A stretch of DNA of 64,000 bases from Aricia agestis (lineage: Eukaryota; Arthropoda; Insecta; Lepidoptera; Lycaenidae). Location: positions 8,866,001 through 8,930,000 of the forward strand of contig NC_056408.1 of the NCBI RefSeq assembly GCF_905147365.1, given 5' to 3'. Both the position numbers and the translations under genes were made by a program. Shown one piece after another: positions 11,474 through 24,778 of the stretch. The notes below the pieces were generated by a model. The model worked only from the letters and a program-made list of their open reading frames with translations. It made no database searches and had not been told where the DNA came from. Within the stretch, counting starts at the first letter, position 1. Every line of letters starts with the position of its first letter.

Positions 11474-14400
11474 CACTTAAAAAAACTTTTGTAGCGCGGT
11501 ATTTCTCGCGCGCCAAAAGACATCAACGCGCGCGTTTCGTAGCTCGTAGCATATTAAGTGCTACGTAATACTAGTAATGTTAATGTTGAAATTTGAGTAA
11601 AGCACCACACGCTTGCCATCTGTTGAATCGCAAAATATATTCTTAAATTGCGTGATGCGTTTATAATAACTTTTTATTTCTTATTCTGTCATTTTATTCA
11701 TAAGGGTATAAATAATCGACCTAAACGCTGTCCATAAAAGCTACATCACGAACGGTAAAAATAACTTATGCCATTAAAAAGTGTATTATGCCCAACAAAA
11801 ATCAATTAAAAAACATTCACCCATTCTAAGTCGGCATAATCGCTACTATATATTGATTTATTGTGCGTGAGTATGGTATTCGCGAGCAGGTGGTACAGTG
11901 GTTGCAACTGGCCGGAAAAATAAACCGCAAAAACCCCGTCGCCTCTTATTAGCTTTATCGATATTTATTGGAATTTAGCTCCCACTATTTGAATTTAAAA
12001 GTACTGAATGATCGATTTATCATCTGGTCATAAATATATTTATCAGTGAAGTTTTTAAAATTCTTTTCAAACTCGTACATGCCTCAAGCACTTTTGAGAT
12101 AAAATTTCATTTGAGATTCACGTACGTAATAAACCTAATAAATAATAAATGAAAACTAACCTCACAAATTCCGCTTAAGTCATTACTTTAACTACTTGAC
12201 CATAAGCGCTCGGCTAATCCGGGTATTTAGTGTCAAAGGGTTAACTATGTGTCGCATCGTGGGTATAATGACGCTAATACATCAGGCGGATCCGGTGCAG
12301 GCGTACTCCAGAAGCCGAGGATTTTAATTACGCGCGAGGTTAGCGACCCCGAATCGAATTCTACACTTGGGAAACTTTTGACTGCGCCAACAGATGTTAC
12401 ACTACAATAGTGTGAGAATAAATTACACAGCCATTTCTGTCAGAGGAAATAATTTTAATTGCTTTCGGTATAGCCGTATTCGAAGTGAGGCTTAGATCAT
12501 AAATGATAAGAATTTTTGTGGGATTATTTCGGAATATACATCTCTAAAATTAACCGTAATTGATAGAGCGTTTATAAACTATCATGTTTATTAAACCATT
12601 TTATATTCCATAAATAAGTTTGAAGTGGACACGTAAACCAAGTTTTATTGTTGATCCGGTGAAATAAAAACCACACACAATGCTATATTGTATGAGACGT
12701 GTACGGAGCCGCATAGCCAGACAGTGGCGAGTGTTTGTTCTTCATACAGAGCCGTCTCGAGTATTTCAAATGCGCTTTGGCAGGTGCACACACTCGACAC
12801 TAAATACTTTATCTGCCAAGTCCCAAGATATTCATGCAATATACACTAATGGATTTCAAATAACCAGCGATTTTGTCATGCGTATGACATTATGATTGGA
12901 CGCAGCCTTGTTTGTGTCATGGATACTCTAGATCATTTTAGATATTAAAAACATAAGTCTTAGGCAATTTTGAACGTCTAGTATAATAAGACATCTAATA
13001 ATAAATAATTTAATCAAATTGACATAAATAAACTTTTAAGATATAACCGTATTTTTGAAGCTGTAAAATACATTTCTGTGTTTTACATTGTTTTTCGGGA
13101 TTATTTAATTGATCGAACACGGGAAGCAAAAAAAAAACAACCTTGTAACACTGAATCAAACCGAACGATTGTGTTTCTTATGGACAAGAATAGTTCAACG
13201 ACCTTTGTGTTTAAACTACATACAATTTACAAACAGACAAAAGTTTTGACACGGTAAAGAATTTTAATGATCTGTTTATTCTGTTATTCAATTAGCGTTT
13301 GTTGATCTGCTTTATTTGGTAATTCAAAATGTAAAGTTTAAGGATACAGGAAGTCTAATGAGTTTATTGATTCAAAATTTAATTCATAAAATATGCGATC
13401 TAACCATAAATAGAGTATGAAGAAAAATAGTTCACCAATAATATGCGAATTCATGCGTAGAAAAGATTTGCATGAAAATTTGAGTGCGTGTGACGTGCTT
13501 AGTGACTCATATGTCCGACTCACGGTGACCAAATATAACAGTTCTGTAGCCGGTAGGTGACACACATTGTAAGCGCTAACTAAACCAACGAGTATTTTAT
13601 GTTTGACAGCTAAAGTTAAATTACTGTGTCTGAATATTTAGGTTGAGTAATGACGGCACTCTACAACATTTAATACCGGCACATCTTTTCGGTTGTTAGC
13701 GCTCGCTTTACATTTAAATTTTACACTTTGCGCCAGTCACGGTAAACATTATTACGTCTGCTATTTCGAGTCAGATCCTTATTCACCGTTTCGAATATGG
13801 TCACGATACAGATTCGGTCCGTAAGCCTCGCGAATCAGTGATCCATTGTTACATTTCTAAACGGCACCGAGCGCGACGGGCCGACGTGATATTTGCATAG
13901 GTTTGAATTATGTCGTAAATCTAAGCGCACCGTGTCAGCCTAAAAGGAGAATGTGGCTTTAGAGCGTTTTGCGGTGTAAGTGGAGCGAGTTGCAGTGCCC
14001 GCGACGCGTTCGAATTGATTACAGGCTACACGCGAATCGTCTAATAAAATCACTAATGGAACGGTACCGATGGCGTGCGTCGCATAACGGCCTATCTGCA
14101 CAGTGCGAGCTCCCACGGAGTATTATGCAACTGCGTCGATCACAATGCGCGCCGAACTCGGCCGCGATCGCATTCTCGCCTCCGACTTATTGCCCGACTC
14201 CGAGTGAAACTTGATGAGACTGCTAATGATCTATTCATATGTGGAGTGCACGGAGTCATTACACCCTCGGTAAGCCATGGATCACGCGAGATCTGAATTA
14301 ATAACGACTGAACGACGAGAAGATACTGTGCTATTTTTACGGTTACCATCGATAAGAAATTATTGTAGAGCATCCTTTTTCGAAGAAACCGAACACAACT

Positions 14401-17400
14401 AGTATAAAGTCTAATTGAATTCGATTTAAATGTTTCGTCTAAACCACACACTAAAACAATTTCATTTGATCAAAATACTCGATTTTGACTTCAAGACGGT
14501 AACAAATTGAATACAATGCAATTGCAGAAAACTGATTATTGTCGAGATATTAAAATTGCTACCAATTCGTTTCGCTCGCGAGCGGATCGTTGATCTAAAA
14601 ACAAATAAGCCTGTATTATTACAACTAAAATCACCGTCTAATACCCTCGGAATCTTGATTGGGACGAGATTGTATATAATATTAGAATCTCCACATTCAT
14701 GTCAAGAATTACCAATAACATAGCGTTATACAAAATAATTATCCGACATTTCTTTGCCGCAATCTCGGACGCTACGTTCCTGGGTAAATAATATTGGCTA
14801 TTAGTGGATAAATTGGAAGCTTAAAACCCATTGAATAGATAATTATTTTCTAGCAACGGCGGCGATAACCGCTATTGACGTTTCAGTAATTACAAGACGC
14901 AAACACCTGTCCTCGTTAATGTAAGAATTAAAATGCCTCCCCTATCGCCCGCGAATGATCTACGGCAGGTCGATAAGATTGACATATGAATATGATGTAT
15001 ATGAGAATATTAGAATCGCAGATTAATGCCGCTCAGTGAAATTTATGTGTTTTTATCGCGGGTCGTTTATTATACGCAGTCAATGAAATCAGTTATCGAT
15101 CTTTGTAAGGAAAACAGCGCTAGCCGTATCCGGGGGACTCGACGACGCTGGGAATAAATACGAATGTGAATTCATTGAAGATGAATCAAAAATTAAGACA
15201 TTATGTAAAACAGCATGTAAATCGGTTCTCAGTTGAGCCCCGTCGTATAAGTAGTTCGCGAGTTATAAACTATCTAAAATGTAGACGTTTTAGTGATATT
15301 GTATTAGACGTGTTTCCATTTGGGACCGTCTTATATATTTCTTCTTTTTTCTATTTGAGGTCCAGACCAATGTACGAGTCGCAGACGTAATTGCGTTGCG
15401 GTGGAGTCAACATGATCATTGACCTTTATTTGGACATTTCGGCTAATATTGTACCGCGGACGTAATATTAAGGCACGTTCGGTAGCGGAATTGGGTTGCG
15501 GCGAGCGCGTGACCGCAGCCCGAAACGCACGACTCCTAAATTAGTTGGGAGCTTCTTACCATTCTAAGATTGCTTGCGGTAAACTTCTGTAAAGCTCACA
15601 CTCAATAACTAATACTAAAACACAGGCGACCCAAATAGGAGGATTCCACACCCATTCGGCATGAATGAGGCGTGCATTTGCGAGTCGCGCCGCTATTTCA
15701 CACCGCAAGGTATTTTCTTTAGCCGTAAATAAACGACACATTTACATATGTACTGCAAATAATGCGTTTTCCATCATTCACAAAGTGAATGACCTAACTG
15801 TACGTTATCTTAGAAACTGCTCATTCATAGCACACTCGCTTACATTTCTTAAAACCATTTACACAAGGAAACATACATAATTTATCATTACAAATACAGC
15901 TGAGGCGATTGAAGTAATTTATTTCCGCTTCTGTTCTGCAATCGGATAGCACGTTTGACCAACATTAATACAAATTAGGCGCCAAAGATAGCAAACGGTA
16001 AGGTGCACATGGGATTTATTTGCCGCGGAATAAATAAACATTCCAGGCGCGGTCGTGACGATTTGTTGCAGTAGCGTGTGTCTGGCGATCGCAGTAACGA
16101 GTGTTCGACTTTACATAGATGCAATGCAAATTGTGAGGCGATTTGCTCGCACAAAAACCACTTCCTATTAACACACTACCACGTACTATTTTATCTCAAC
16201 AAATGGTCTCCTATTAAGCAATGGTCTTTTATAGCTTACTTTACAATTCAAATCGAATGTTTTTACATTGATTTTCCATTGCGTTATTTGAGCTGCATAT
16301 TTGGAAGTTAATATTTGGTTGTTGATTAAACTGTCAAAGTTTCGAGCGACATAATTTACTGAAAATATTAAAATTATCGTACCCCGAGGCATATCGAAAT
16401 TCATTACTATTTAATTTTGAAATATATTTATGATTTAGATGCGTCGTAGATAAATGTTGGAATCGGTATTTTACGTCGGAGCGCCTACGAGGCACGGAGC
16501 GGGCTCGGGGGCTTGTTTGTGCCTACTAACTAGAAAGTGAACAACACGCCTCCTTTAATTATCCGGCGCGGTTTGTGTGGTCGTTACCGACGAAATTACA
16601 GCCGAGTCCTTGCAAATAAACTAAAGATGAAAAACTACCCGTGTAATCTCTAACGCGGGCCTTTTATGATCAAATAAATTAAAAGGAAATAAGAGGAAAA
16701 ATTTAGTTTTTGTTTTATTTATGACAAATAAGAATTATCATTATTGTCTTGAGTTAGTATTGCAATACGATGTTTTGCTTCGTGTTATTATTATCTTTAG
16801 ATGAAATGTCTCTAAAGGATTAAGAGTAATCGTGGCGCCAATGATATAAAATTGGAAAGTCTTTAACCGGAGTCGACGGCAATCACGACCACCGACTACA
16901 AGTTTATAACGATCATGAATCATGCAATTGCATAATTTAACTAATGCTATCAATAGTTATAAACATTAAACTCGTTTTGTATAAATAATTTTCCTACTAG
17001 CCAATTACTATGAATACTTGTAAAATCAAAGGCGGAACCGACGTTCTAAATCAAGTTAACGATCATCGCGATGCTTATCGTTACCCCGGCGGCGTAAACG
17101 TGATGGCGAATCATCGAAACTCGCTATTAATTTACTCGGTGCCGGGTATCAATGGTAGTACAAACAGTGCGAAATATTGCTTGATGCTATCGAGGATGTA
17201 CGGTTAGCCGCTACCGGTAACAATACACAATCAATGAGCGTCCGCCGTCCGCGGCCAGTCGTAACGTAGCGGACGGGAGTGCCATTTCTTACCGCTAATG
17301 AGAGCTACCGTCGCATCGTCGCGGAGGGCCGGGGAGGGGCAGGGCGAGGGCCAATCCGCAGGGCCATCAGGGCCACGAGGAATTACAGATGTTTATCTAT

Positions 17401-20400
17401 TACAGTTACAATCGTGCGACACAACGATATTACAATGACCCACAATTAACTGTTCAACGTCATTCGAATATCTGATACGGATCGTTGTTTTGAGACTTTA
17501 AATCTTTATTGTTTTAAACTTTTTTCTAACGCAATATATATTTCTCCACAAAAAGCGAAACAAAAAGTTTATGTTTTCAGTTTGTTAAACCCGGTTCAAA
17601 CTTTTTATGAATTAGCTCCTATACTCTATTACATACGAGCACACACTTCCGCAGTAATATTAATCAATTAAGAAAGAAACAGTGAAATACTGAACCATAA
17701 ATTGGTTGCTAGACCACGCTATAAAGCGATTAAATGGGGTATTGTATTTGCGGGGGATTTATTGGGCATTCATCTAGGTTTATGCATCGGTCATATAGGT
17801 TATAGAGTAAATCAGGGAGGCGAGGGGCGGGTATCTAATCGGTCACCTCTTCCTTGGTGGGCAGCGATCAGGATAACGCCAGCTCCGCGCCCACACGCCA
17901 ATTATGTGGGAAGAAGTTACGATTTCACCCGAGATACTAAAGTAAACGAACTTACCCAGTGGCACCGGCGCTTTATCGAAAAACTATTAGCGGGCGAGCA
18001 CACAATCAATGTTGCGAGATAAAAAGAAAGTGGTTCATTTATATTTTTAATTACTTCATCGGTTGTGTTATTTTTTAATTTTGTTGTAGTTTTACACATA
18101 GGGAATTTAATTAACATGCAACTCCGTAAAGGCGAAGACGTATTTTATAAATAGTAGCACCTCCATCGTGGGTATCGCAGACACAATAGATTTTCAATTG
18201 TTATGCGGCAGCCGGCTGCCGCTTGGGGATTGATGGGTTAACTATCGTTTTCAAAGATACGTGAATGAATGTAATGTAATACATTCAGAAAAATGTATCA
18301 ATAGCATGGAAAGTTAACACTCAAACAATGGTCCGCGCCACTTACACAATGAATATTTAAATCAGTTTAAAAATACTCGAGTGATACTCGTTAGAGTGAC
18401 GCGCGCACGTGCACAGGTCGATGCTTCGACAGGACTCGTCTAGATCGCAGTTCGATACCAGACGGGCGTTCGTAATTACTAGATCCATGCGAGGCTCAAC
18501 ACGTTCGCAACTGCGGACACGCCGACGGCCGGCACGTAACATATCAACTAATGCCCACCATTACGACTTCATTTGTACTAAACATTTTAATTCGGTTCGG
18601 CGACGATATGAGCGATGGGAAAATTATGCAAATCATTCTTTGCAAACCTAAGAGTTTTCGATTCGAAATTAACTCGTTTAATATAGGCGATTAAATTTAA
18701 AAATCATTAATCACACACGATACCATCGAGATGATGTACGACTCGCGTTTTGATTTGCACTTTAACAATAGAGTAATTATTTCAGCGTGCTTCTTCATCC
18801 GTGACCGGCGAGGAATTCTTAGAAAATAAAAAGTCCAAGACCCTATAATGACGCCGTATCAGATCAGACAATTTTCCTATAATCATACAAACGTGAATTA
18901 GTTATTACTGAGTTTGAAACGAAAGTCCGCATCGATGATAAAAAGGTCCGTCTAAGGTGTAATCATAAAACAACAATCGCAGAATCTGTGCCTTCGTAAT
19001 CGCAGCATCCTTCGGGAGATCCTTTAAGATCTCGTCTCTATCACTCCTAAATAATACACTGCGAGGGAAATTGTGCCGCGGTCGGTCATTAGAAGTTCAT
19101 AATTAGGGACGATCTCGTAATCGCATTACACACTCCACTCGGCTTCATTAGCTTCGCATGCGTGTTCAATTTAAACAAACACACATTTAAATTCTCAGAC
19201 CTGTCATCAGCGTAAATTTATTGTTCCGTCCCCGGCCATTGGTTAAACACATAAAATGAGATAGTGAACATTATCTACAGGAGAAAAAAAAGAACCCGTA
19301 GGTACCACAGAGTGCAACAATAATGACAGAAGGGCGGTTCAGGGTTATTACAGTAATGTAAGGTTGGCGGTCGCCTTCGACTATGTTCGCCTGCGTTACA
19401 TGGCTTTCCTCGGCATCGGCTAAAAAGACAACGAAATAGCTCGCCACAAACTCTATTAGATTTCCAACTATCTTTTTGTAGAGACTGTCGTCGCCTAGTC
19501 CCATCTCGATGCGGACGTGAGAAACTGTTATTTTATTTCGTAAAAGTTGTTTTTCGTGACACTGTCAGTTGTGATTGCACCAAAATTAAAAATTTCTAAA
19601 ATTTTGTATTACCTTGTTTAAAATTGGGCTAGAAAACGGTTTACGGTTGTTAGCTCTTTGACGAATGCATTTTATTGGCTACTTCTTTTCACTGAAACAC
19701 TAGCGACGTAGAAAGGAAGAGTATGCATGTCACAGTAGAGTCGCAGCGGAGAAAGCAGCTGACATATTCCGAAAGGGAACTTCAAATCGCTGCAAGATCG
19801 TATCGCAAGTGTAGTAAAACACACCCATCATCTCTTCCGATACGATTAGATTTGCAAGAACTAGTAAGGCCACCTTCCTTACGCCGCGGGCACGTTCACG
19901 TTTTTTAATGTCACGCATAGTAAAAAGGGCAACCCGGCATCATGTAGTTCCTGCAAATACTTTCTTTAACGTGATTGTAATTTACAATATCCCCCTCGTT
20001 CGGTCGTACTCGGTGCTCGCCCGCGGCACGATCGGATTTCCCGTCCGATTATTATGAGCCTTTCTTTATTTTGAGAGGCAATTTGCTATAGGTAAATATC
20101 GGTAACGGTACTCGGGACGATGAATTTGCATGGCCCCGCCGTTTGATCGCGGGTGGAAGTTATTAAAATACGTAAAGATCGTACCGCATTCAACGGAGGC
20201 GATAAAGAATGGACATTGCGAAGTCGTGAGCTAGCTTTTAGGTTTATTGCGTTTGAGTTTCGATAGGCCTCCGTGAACGACTGGGCCGGTAACGTAAACA
20301 AAGAACGAATTGCAGCGTAACGGACGTCTCGTTAGCGGTGTATTATGTTGTCTCGAATCCAAAATCGACACCTGTTCGACAGTAATTGGCACTATAACAG

Positions 20401-20702
20401 GGCTCTATCAATCATCACCTCGCTGACAGATGAAGACGTTTGTAGAGATCGTCGCGACTTGTGATTGATGTCGTTTTATGTGATTGCTTGTAAAAAGTGA
20501 ATTATTTACGCCTGTTCTGATATTCAATTAAGGATTTTATGAATGGAATATGTAATGTTACGTCAATTTTACAATTCAAAAGAAAAAATTGCCTACATTT
20601 AATTTGTCGAGCTGCAAATTAAGTTCGTGTTGTTATTAATGCGTGTGAAAGACAAAATTCGTATAAGGAATTTTAAAAATATGTGACATCGTAATTTGTT
20701 TA
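11474..20702. other. Unassigned intronic DNA, mostly complex sequence
   Basis: No exon or well-defined mobile element is recognised. A copy of the AGACATCAACGCGCGCG word lies at 11516-11532. Base composition from about 13.7 to 20.5 kb is less AT-rich than elsewhere. Several open frames of 60-106 codons occur (for example 17702-18022), but they lack ATG starts, splice signals or recognisable domains. Regulatory function is possible but not shown. Confidence 0.45.
17242..17380 (+). promoter_or_regulatory. GC-rich intronic island with G-quadruplex motif
   Basis: A GC-rich island in AT-rich intron. Positions 17326-17350 read as five runs of three or more G separated by 1-3 bases (GGG CC GGGG A GGGG CA GGG CGA GGG), which fits the canonical G-quadruplex pattern. 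It could be a regulatory element or an unrecognised first exon. No initiator/TATA pair is evident. Confidence 0.4.
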
Positions 20703-21390
20703 ACATTTTATTTTATTTTATTTGGGACAACAAACAATTGCGTACATGCTTAATACTAACACGACATAAGTAAACAATGAAATTAAGGTAATTACGCAAC
20801 CAAAACCATTAGCCACAATATAACTTATTTTATGAACAATATAACAATAACGGTTACAAGCAAATTGGCATACCGGTAACGTTTACATATTGTAGTAGTC
20901 GATGAACTCACAAACATAATATGAATTTTATGGTACCTATAAAAAATAATCTTTAACAAATTTCATGAATGTTTTTTATTAGCTGTTCTTTGAATTGAAA
21001 CAAAGATAATACAAATATATCGATGTTCGCGAAATTATCGTTCTAGCTTTTCATAATTCGCTTTAATGGTGCCCTATCACCAGCATTCGTCCTGCTCGGT
21101 GTAGGAGCAAGTAGCTTATGAGTGTAGTTGTCACGGATTCGTTGCGAGCGACTAGGTATGCGAAGGTAAATTTGGTTAATCAAATCATTACAGTCAAATA
21201 GATTGTGACAAATCTTATAGAGAAACATTTGATCAAAGTATATTCGTCTTTGTGTAAGAGTTTGAAGAGAAAAATTTTCCAGAAGTGTGTTGTATGATAA
21301 TCGTTTTCGTTCGACTTTATGAATTAAATATTTTAGATATTTACGTTGCACTGATTCTATTTGATCATTATATTTTTGATGATGATCATG
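20703..21390 (-). mobile_element. 5'-truncated LINE, 3' part of reverse transcriptase plus 3' UTR
   Basis: On the - strand this reads as the C-terminal end of a Jockey/CR1-type reverse transcriptase ORF, then an AT-rich 3' UTR, ending in (AAATA)n-type tail sequence at 20703-20730. The coding part is interrupted by a TAG. I find no target duplication. It is a dead, 5'-truncated copy. Confidence 0.75.
20955..21387 (-). pseudogene. LINE reverse transcriptase C-terminal relic
   Basis: The - strand frame reads IESVQRKYLKYL, then RRIYFDQMFLYKICHNLFDC and RIPSR. This matches the pattern of the ORF2 C-terminal region in insect non-LTR elements: IE-VQR-FL, then a helical LDL-FLYKL-N--IDC block, then an arginine-rich VPSR block. 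A stop (TAG) follows IMKS at about 21043. The same frame then continues as NDNFANIDIFVLSLFQFKEQ, the usual tail of this region, so the stop interrupts a once longer ORF. Catalytic reverse-transcriptase motifs are absent because the copy is 5'-truncated. It is not functional. Confidence 0.75.
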
Positions 21391-23701
21391 TTATAATTAT
21401 GCATTAAAATTTTGTCCTACAGAAGCTTAATTATGCCAAAACAACAAATTCCTTGTTGGTTTTATTTATTTTCTAGATATTACAGATATTCATTGGCATA
21501 CAATTTAAGAATAGATAAAAATAGAAAAGCTCTATTATAAACTTTCACTAAACCATCGACGAGTTAATAAAACTTCGAGGTCAAAGCCAAAAAGGTGCAG
21601 CAATTTCATCGTCTCGACTTAACACTACACAAATTAAGGCAATGACATGCTCGAAACAGTAAATGTAGTCTTTTCGGCAGGTAGTGGGCGATCGGATAAG
21701 AATGCATCTGGGTCAAATCAAGTGGCTAAAACACCGAAAGCCGCTTGTATATTTCAAGTATTTGTTTATAGCTTATAAAACAAACAAATCAACTAAACAT
21801 AGTTAACAAAAAATAGTTGTATGTTTTCGAATATACAAACGCTACTGTTACTACGACATGAAACACTCAATGATTTTATTGGAGTAAGAGTTATTATACA
21901 CTGATTCTAGGTGCTACTTGACGATACAGATATAAGCTATTTAAAATGTTAATGTGTCACGCTTGACATTTCACTTTTGTATCACAATTCACAGCTCGTC
22001 TCGTTTTGGTAAGAGCTAAAAACTCTTCCTGATCCAAAAGTAGAAAGTGTCGCCAAGCGGTGAAACAGTGAGAGAATTGCGTGTCAATACTAAACCGAAC
22101 ATTATGATTCTACGTACGACTACGTTAAACTACTTATTCAGTTCGCAGTGACCGTTATCTGGCGCACGAACGCCGCCTGCATCAATGGCATATTTTTCCT
22201 CGGCGAAACTCCATGCACATTTGCCATTCAAAGTTAACCCGGTCAGTAATGTCATTGTTTACATGAGACTTAGGATCGGTGCAACCTGTTCCGTAGGCGT
22301 TACTACCTTTCCACGACGTCCAGTATTCACAAAATATCGTATACTCAATTCGTAATTTCCCTTACTCCATTTTGCACGCACACGGCGAAGTAAATGTTAT
22401 TTTAGATGTTAATAAAATAATTAATAACGATTTTGCGCGTCTTTTTAATAATTTAGGTTACTTTTACTTTTTTCTTAAATATGCAATTTTTAAGATTTTT
22501 ACTGCTACCTACTTTTATGTTTCTGTAATAAAAACTTTCGTAAAGAAAAAGCAGACAAACTTTACAGTATTTTAATGTAAATCAAAAGATTTTGTAAAGA
22601 TAAATAAAGTAAACATCATTATGTTATAGCCATTTTAATAGCCAAAATCTTCGTTAGGTGTTTAAATAACGGACCAAATGAGTAAATTCGTCGAAGCTAA
22701 TTGTATAATTACTTTTAAGGGGGAAATATATATTAGGTAAAGAAGATATGAATGTTACTAATACGTACAAAGAAAGTTATAAATGTTCTGAGATATTCAC
22801 GAAGAGAGTGGGTAATAAAAATTGGTTAGAGGCTACAGCACAATTAGTACCAAATGTTATAGCGAGAATTTGCATGTAATACACATAACACTAAAACATG
22901 AACCTATTGAATCATCACAGCGTGTAATTACGTGAAGACATTTATGGTACGAACATCCGATTAACGATTATAAAATGCATAGAATGGCCCATCGTAGTGG
23001 CGCGATTTGGAGGCGTCAGCTTATTTATAACATTGTAATTGTCACTTCGCATCGAGATAGCCGCATGCGTGTCCGGCCACTATAACGCCGATGGGCGAAT
23101 CGACATTTCATCAATACGCTCAATGTCCATTAATTGGAACTGTCTCATAATGAAACAAACGCCCCCATAACGTCAAACACAATTTACAGCTCGCAGATTG
23201 AGAAGCTGGTACAGTGTGCAAAACATTAGCTTATAACATCGTTCCGTTTAAACTTTTTGTTACACGCTTTACATGCATCTCTTAACCGATTTAATGCGGC
23301 GCACCTTTTTGAAGACTTTCAGTCGTGGCGGCATACAATTTTCTCGTGACACGTGAGCCGTGTCATACGCCATAGAAGTAGATAACACGGCTACCGTGTC
23401 ACCCACCACGTTCAAAAAGGTTTATTGGTTTTTCTAGGTTTTTACGTGTTTTTTAACTTGATTTATTTAATTGAACCCAAACCATTGATGTTAACGGAAG
23501 GCTACGTTGTTTTGAGTTGAGTTCGAGTAGTTTTACTAAGTTTTAACCTGAAAATGGCACGTAAGCGATTTTTTTATTCAGGTGTTGCAAACCTTTTGTA
23601 GGTTTCAAAGTTAGAAAAATGAGTATATTAAATAGATCTGGGTTTCCGATGTAAATTATACGTTCGTAGATAAGTTTAAAGAAGTTCGTTGTTAAGTTTT
23701 T
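21391..23701. other. Unassigned DNA; a repeat-related word near 23.35 kb
   Basis: No exon is recognised. Around 23345-23405 are GTGTCATACGCCATA and ACACGGCTACCGTGT, related to the duplicated block at 24379-24778, so a fragment of that family is present. Confidence 0.45.
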
Positions 23702-24091
23702 TTAACCGACTTCCAAAATGGAGGAGGTTATACGTTCGGCTGTGGATATTTATTTTTATATGTGTTTAACGATTACTCCGCCGTTTGTGAACCGATTTTC
23801 AAAATTTTTCTTTTGTTGTATGGGGTATTTATTTCGATTGATCCGGTTCCGAGTTGGTACCATGTTCACAAAAGTGGTGGTCTGATGGTGGGAACCATGA
23901 GGAAATAAAAAAAATATATAAACATACCTAAAAACTAAGTTTTCTCGATATAATATTATAAGTATCGATTTTCGATAAATTTTATAAGCACGATAATTGG
24001 GTTCCAGTAATAAAGCTTATAGGTACAATACAACTTTTAACCGCAGGGAAACGTTTTATTCCTATGGATAAGGAAGTTTGCGGAAACAGCT
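23702..24091 (+). repeat. Lepidopteran AACCGACTTCC-type repeat, copy 1
   Basis: It begins TTTTAACCGACTTCCAAAAT, contains TTTAACGATTACTCCGCCG and TTCACAAAAGTGGTGGTCTG, and ends near GGAAACAGCTAGTTAG. The first half matches 57226-57410 over about 180 bases. This type of sequence is widespread in moth genomes in my experience. No coding region is seen. Confidence 0.7.
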
Positions 24092-24229
24092 AGTTAGAAA
24101 TATTTTCTAAACAACTTAGATTAAAACAAAAATCGTTAGTGGATTAGTAATACTTTGATGTCAACGCAAGTATTTGGTATATTATTTCTTTATTTTCTTA
24201 AAAGTTTACTACTAAAAAGCCCGGCCGCA

Positions 24230-24297
24230 TATTATCCGGATTTCTGATCAGAAAAATACATTTTGACATGTCAGAATTCTGATAGTATGCGGGGTCC
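24230..24297. repeat. Short imperfect inverted-repeat element
   Basis: CCGCATATTATCC at the left pairs with the complement of CTGATAGTATGCGG at the right, and both carry a TTCTGA word inward. About 68 bp long, non-coding, probably a mini foldback. Confidence 0.5.
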
Positions 24298-24378
24298 ATA
24301 ACAAAATGTATGAACAGAGTGCGTTCTGGCGGGGGTCCGGCTGGCGTACAGCCAGGCTAAAAAAGAAGATAGATAGAT

Positions 24379-24778
24379 ACTTTTTTCAATTCACAGAATA
24401 TTCAGAAACGAAGCCTAATAGGCTTGTTTTACGTGGAAAATTATGACGGTTTTGTTCGGATTAGAACCTTCTAAAGTGTAATTTGAGGGAGATACAATCG
24501 CTTTCTAAATGACCCGGCTCACGTGTCATACGCCACACGTTAAAAACCCATAAGACGCGGCTGCCGTGTAATCCGCAATGAATGCACCTTTTAAAAAAGG
24601 TTGACGGCCCCTACTTTTTTTCAATTCACAGAATATTCAGAGGCGAAGCCTATAGGCTTGTTCTACGTGGAAAATTAAGATGATTTTGTTCAGAGTTCAG
24701 TTCACGTGTCATACGCCATACGTTAAAAACATGTATGACCCGTGTCATCCGCACTGAATCGGTTAAAGGGCGTATTGT
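24379..24778 (+). repeat. Direct tandem duplication, units of ~233 and ~167 bp
   Basis: Unit A (24379-24611) and unit B (24612-24778) both begin TTTTTTCAATTCACAGAATA and share GGCTTGTT-TACGTGGAAAA, CACGTGTCATACGCCA and CCGTGT-ATCCGCA. Unit B lacks about 60 bases present in A (roughly TTAGAACC to CCCGG). The CACGG-CCGTGT words are near-palindromic. A degraded relative lies at about 23345-23405. Confidence 0.8.

Noticed and set aside
17702..18022. 106-codon + strand frame
   Set aside because: Starts with TTG, has no recognisable domain, and no splice or promoter context.
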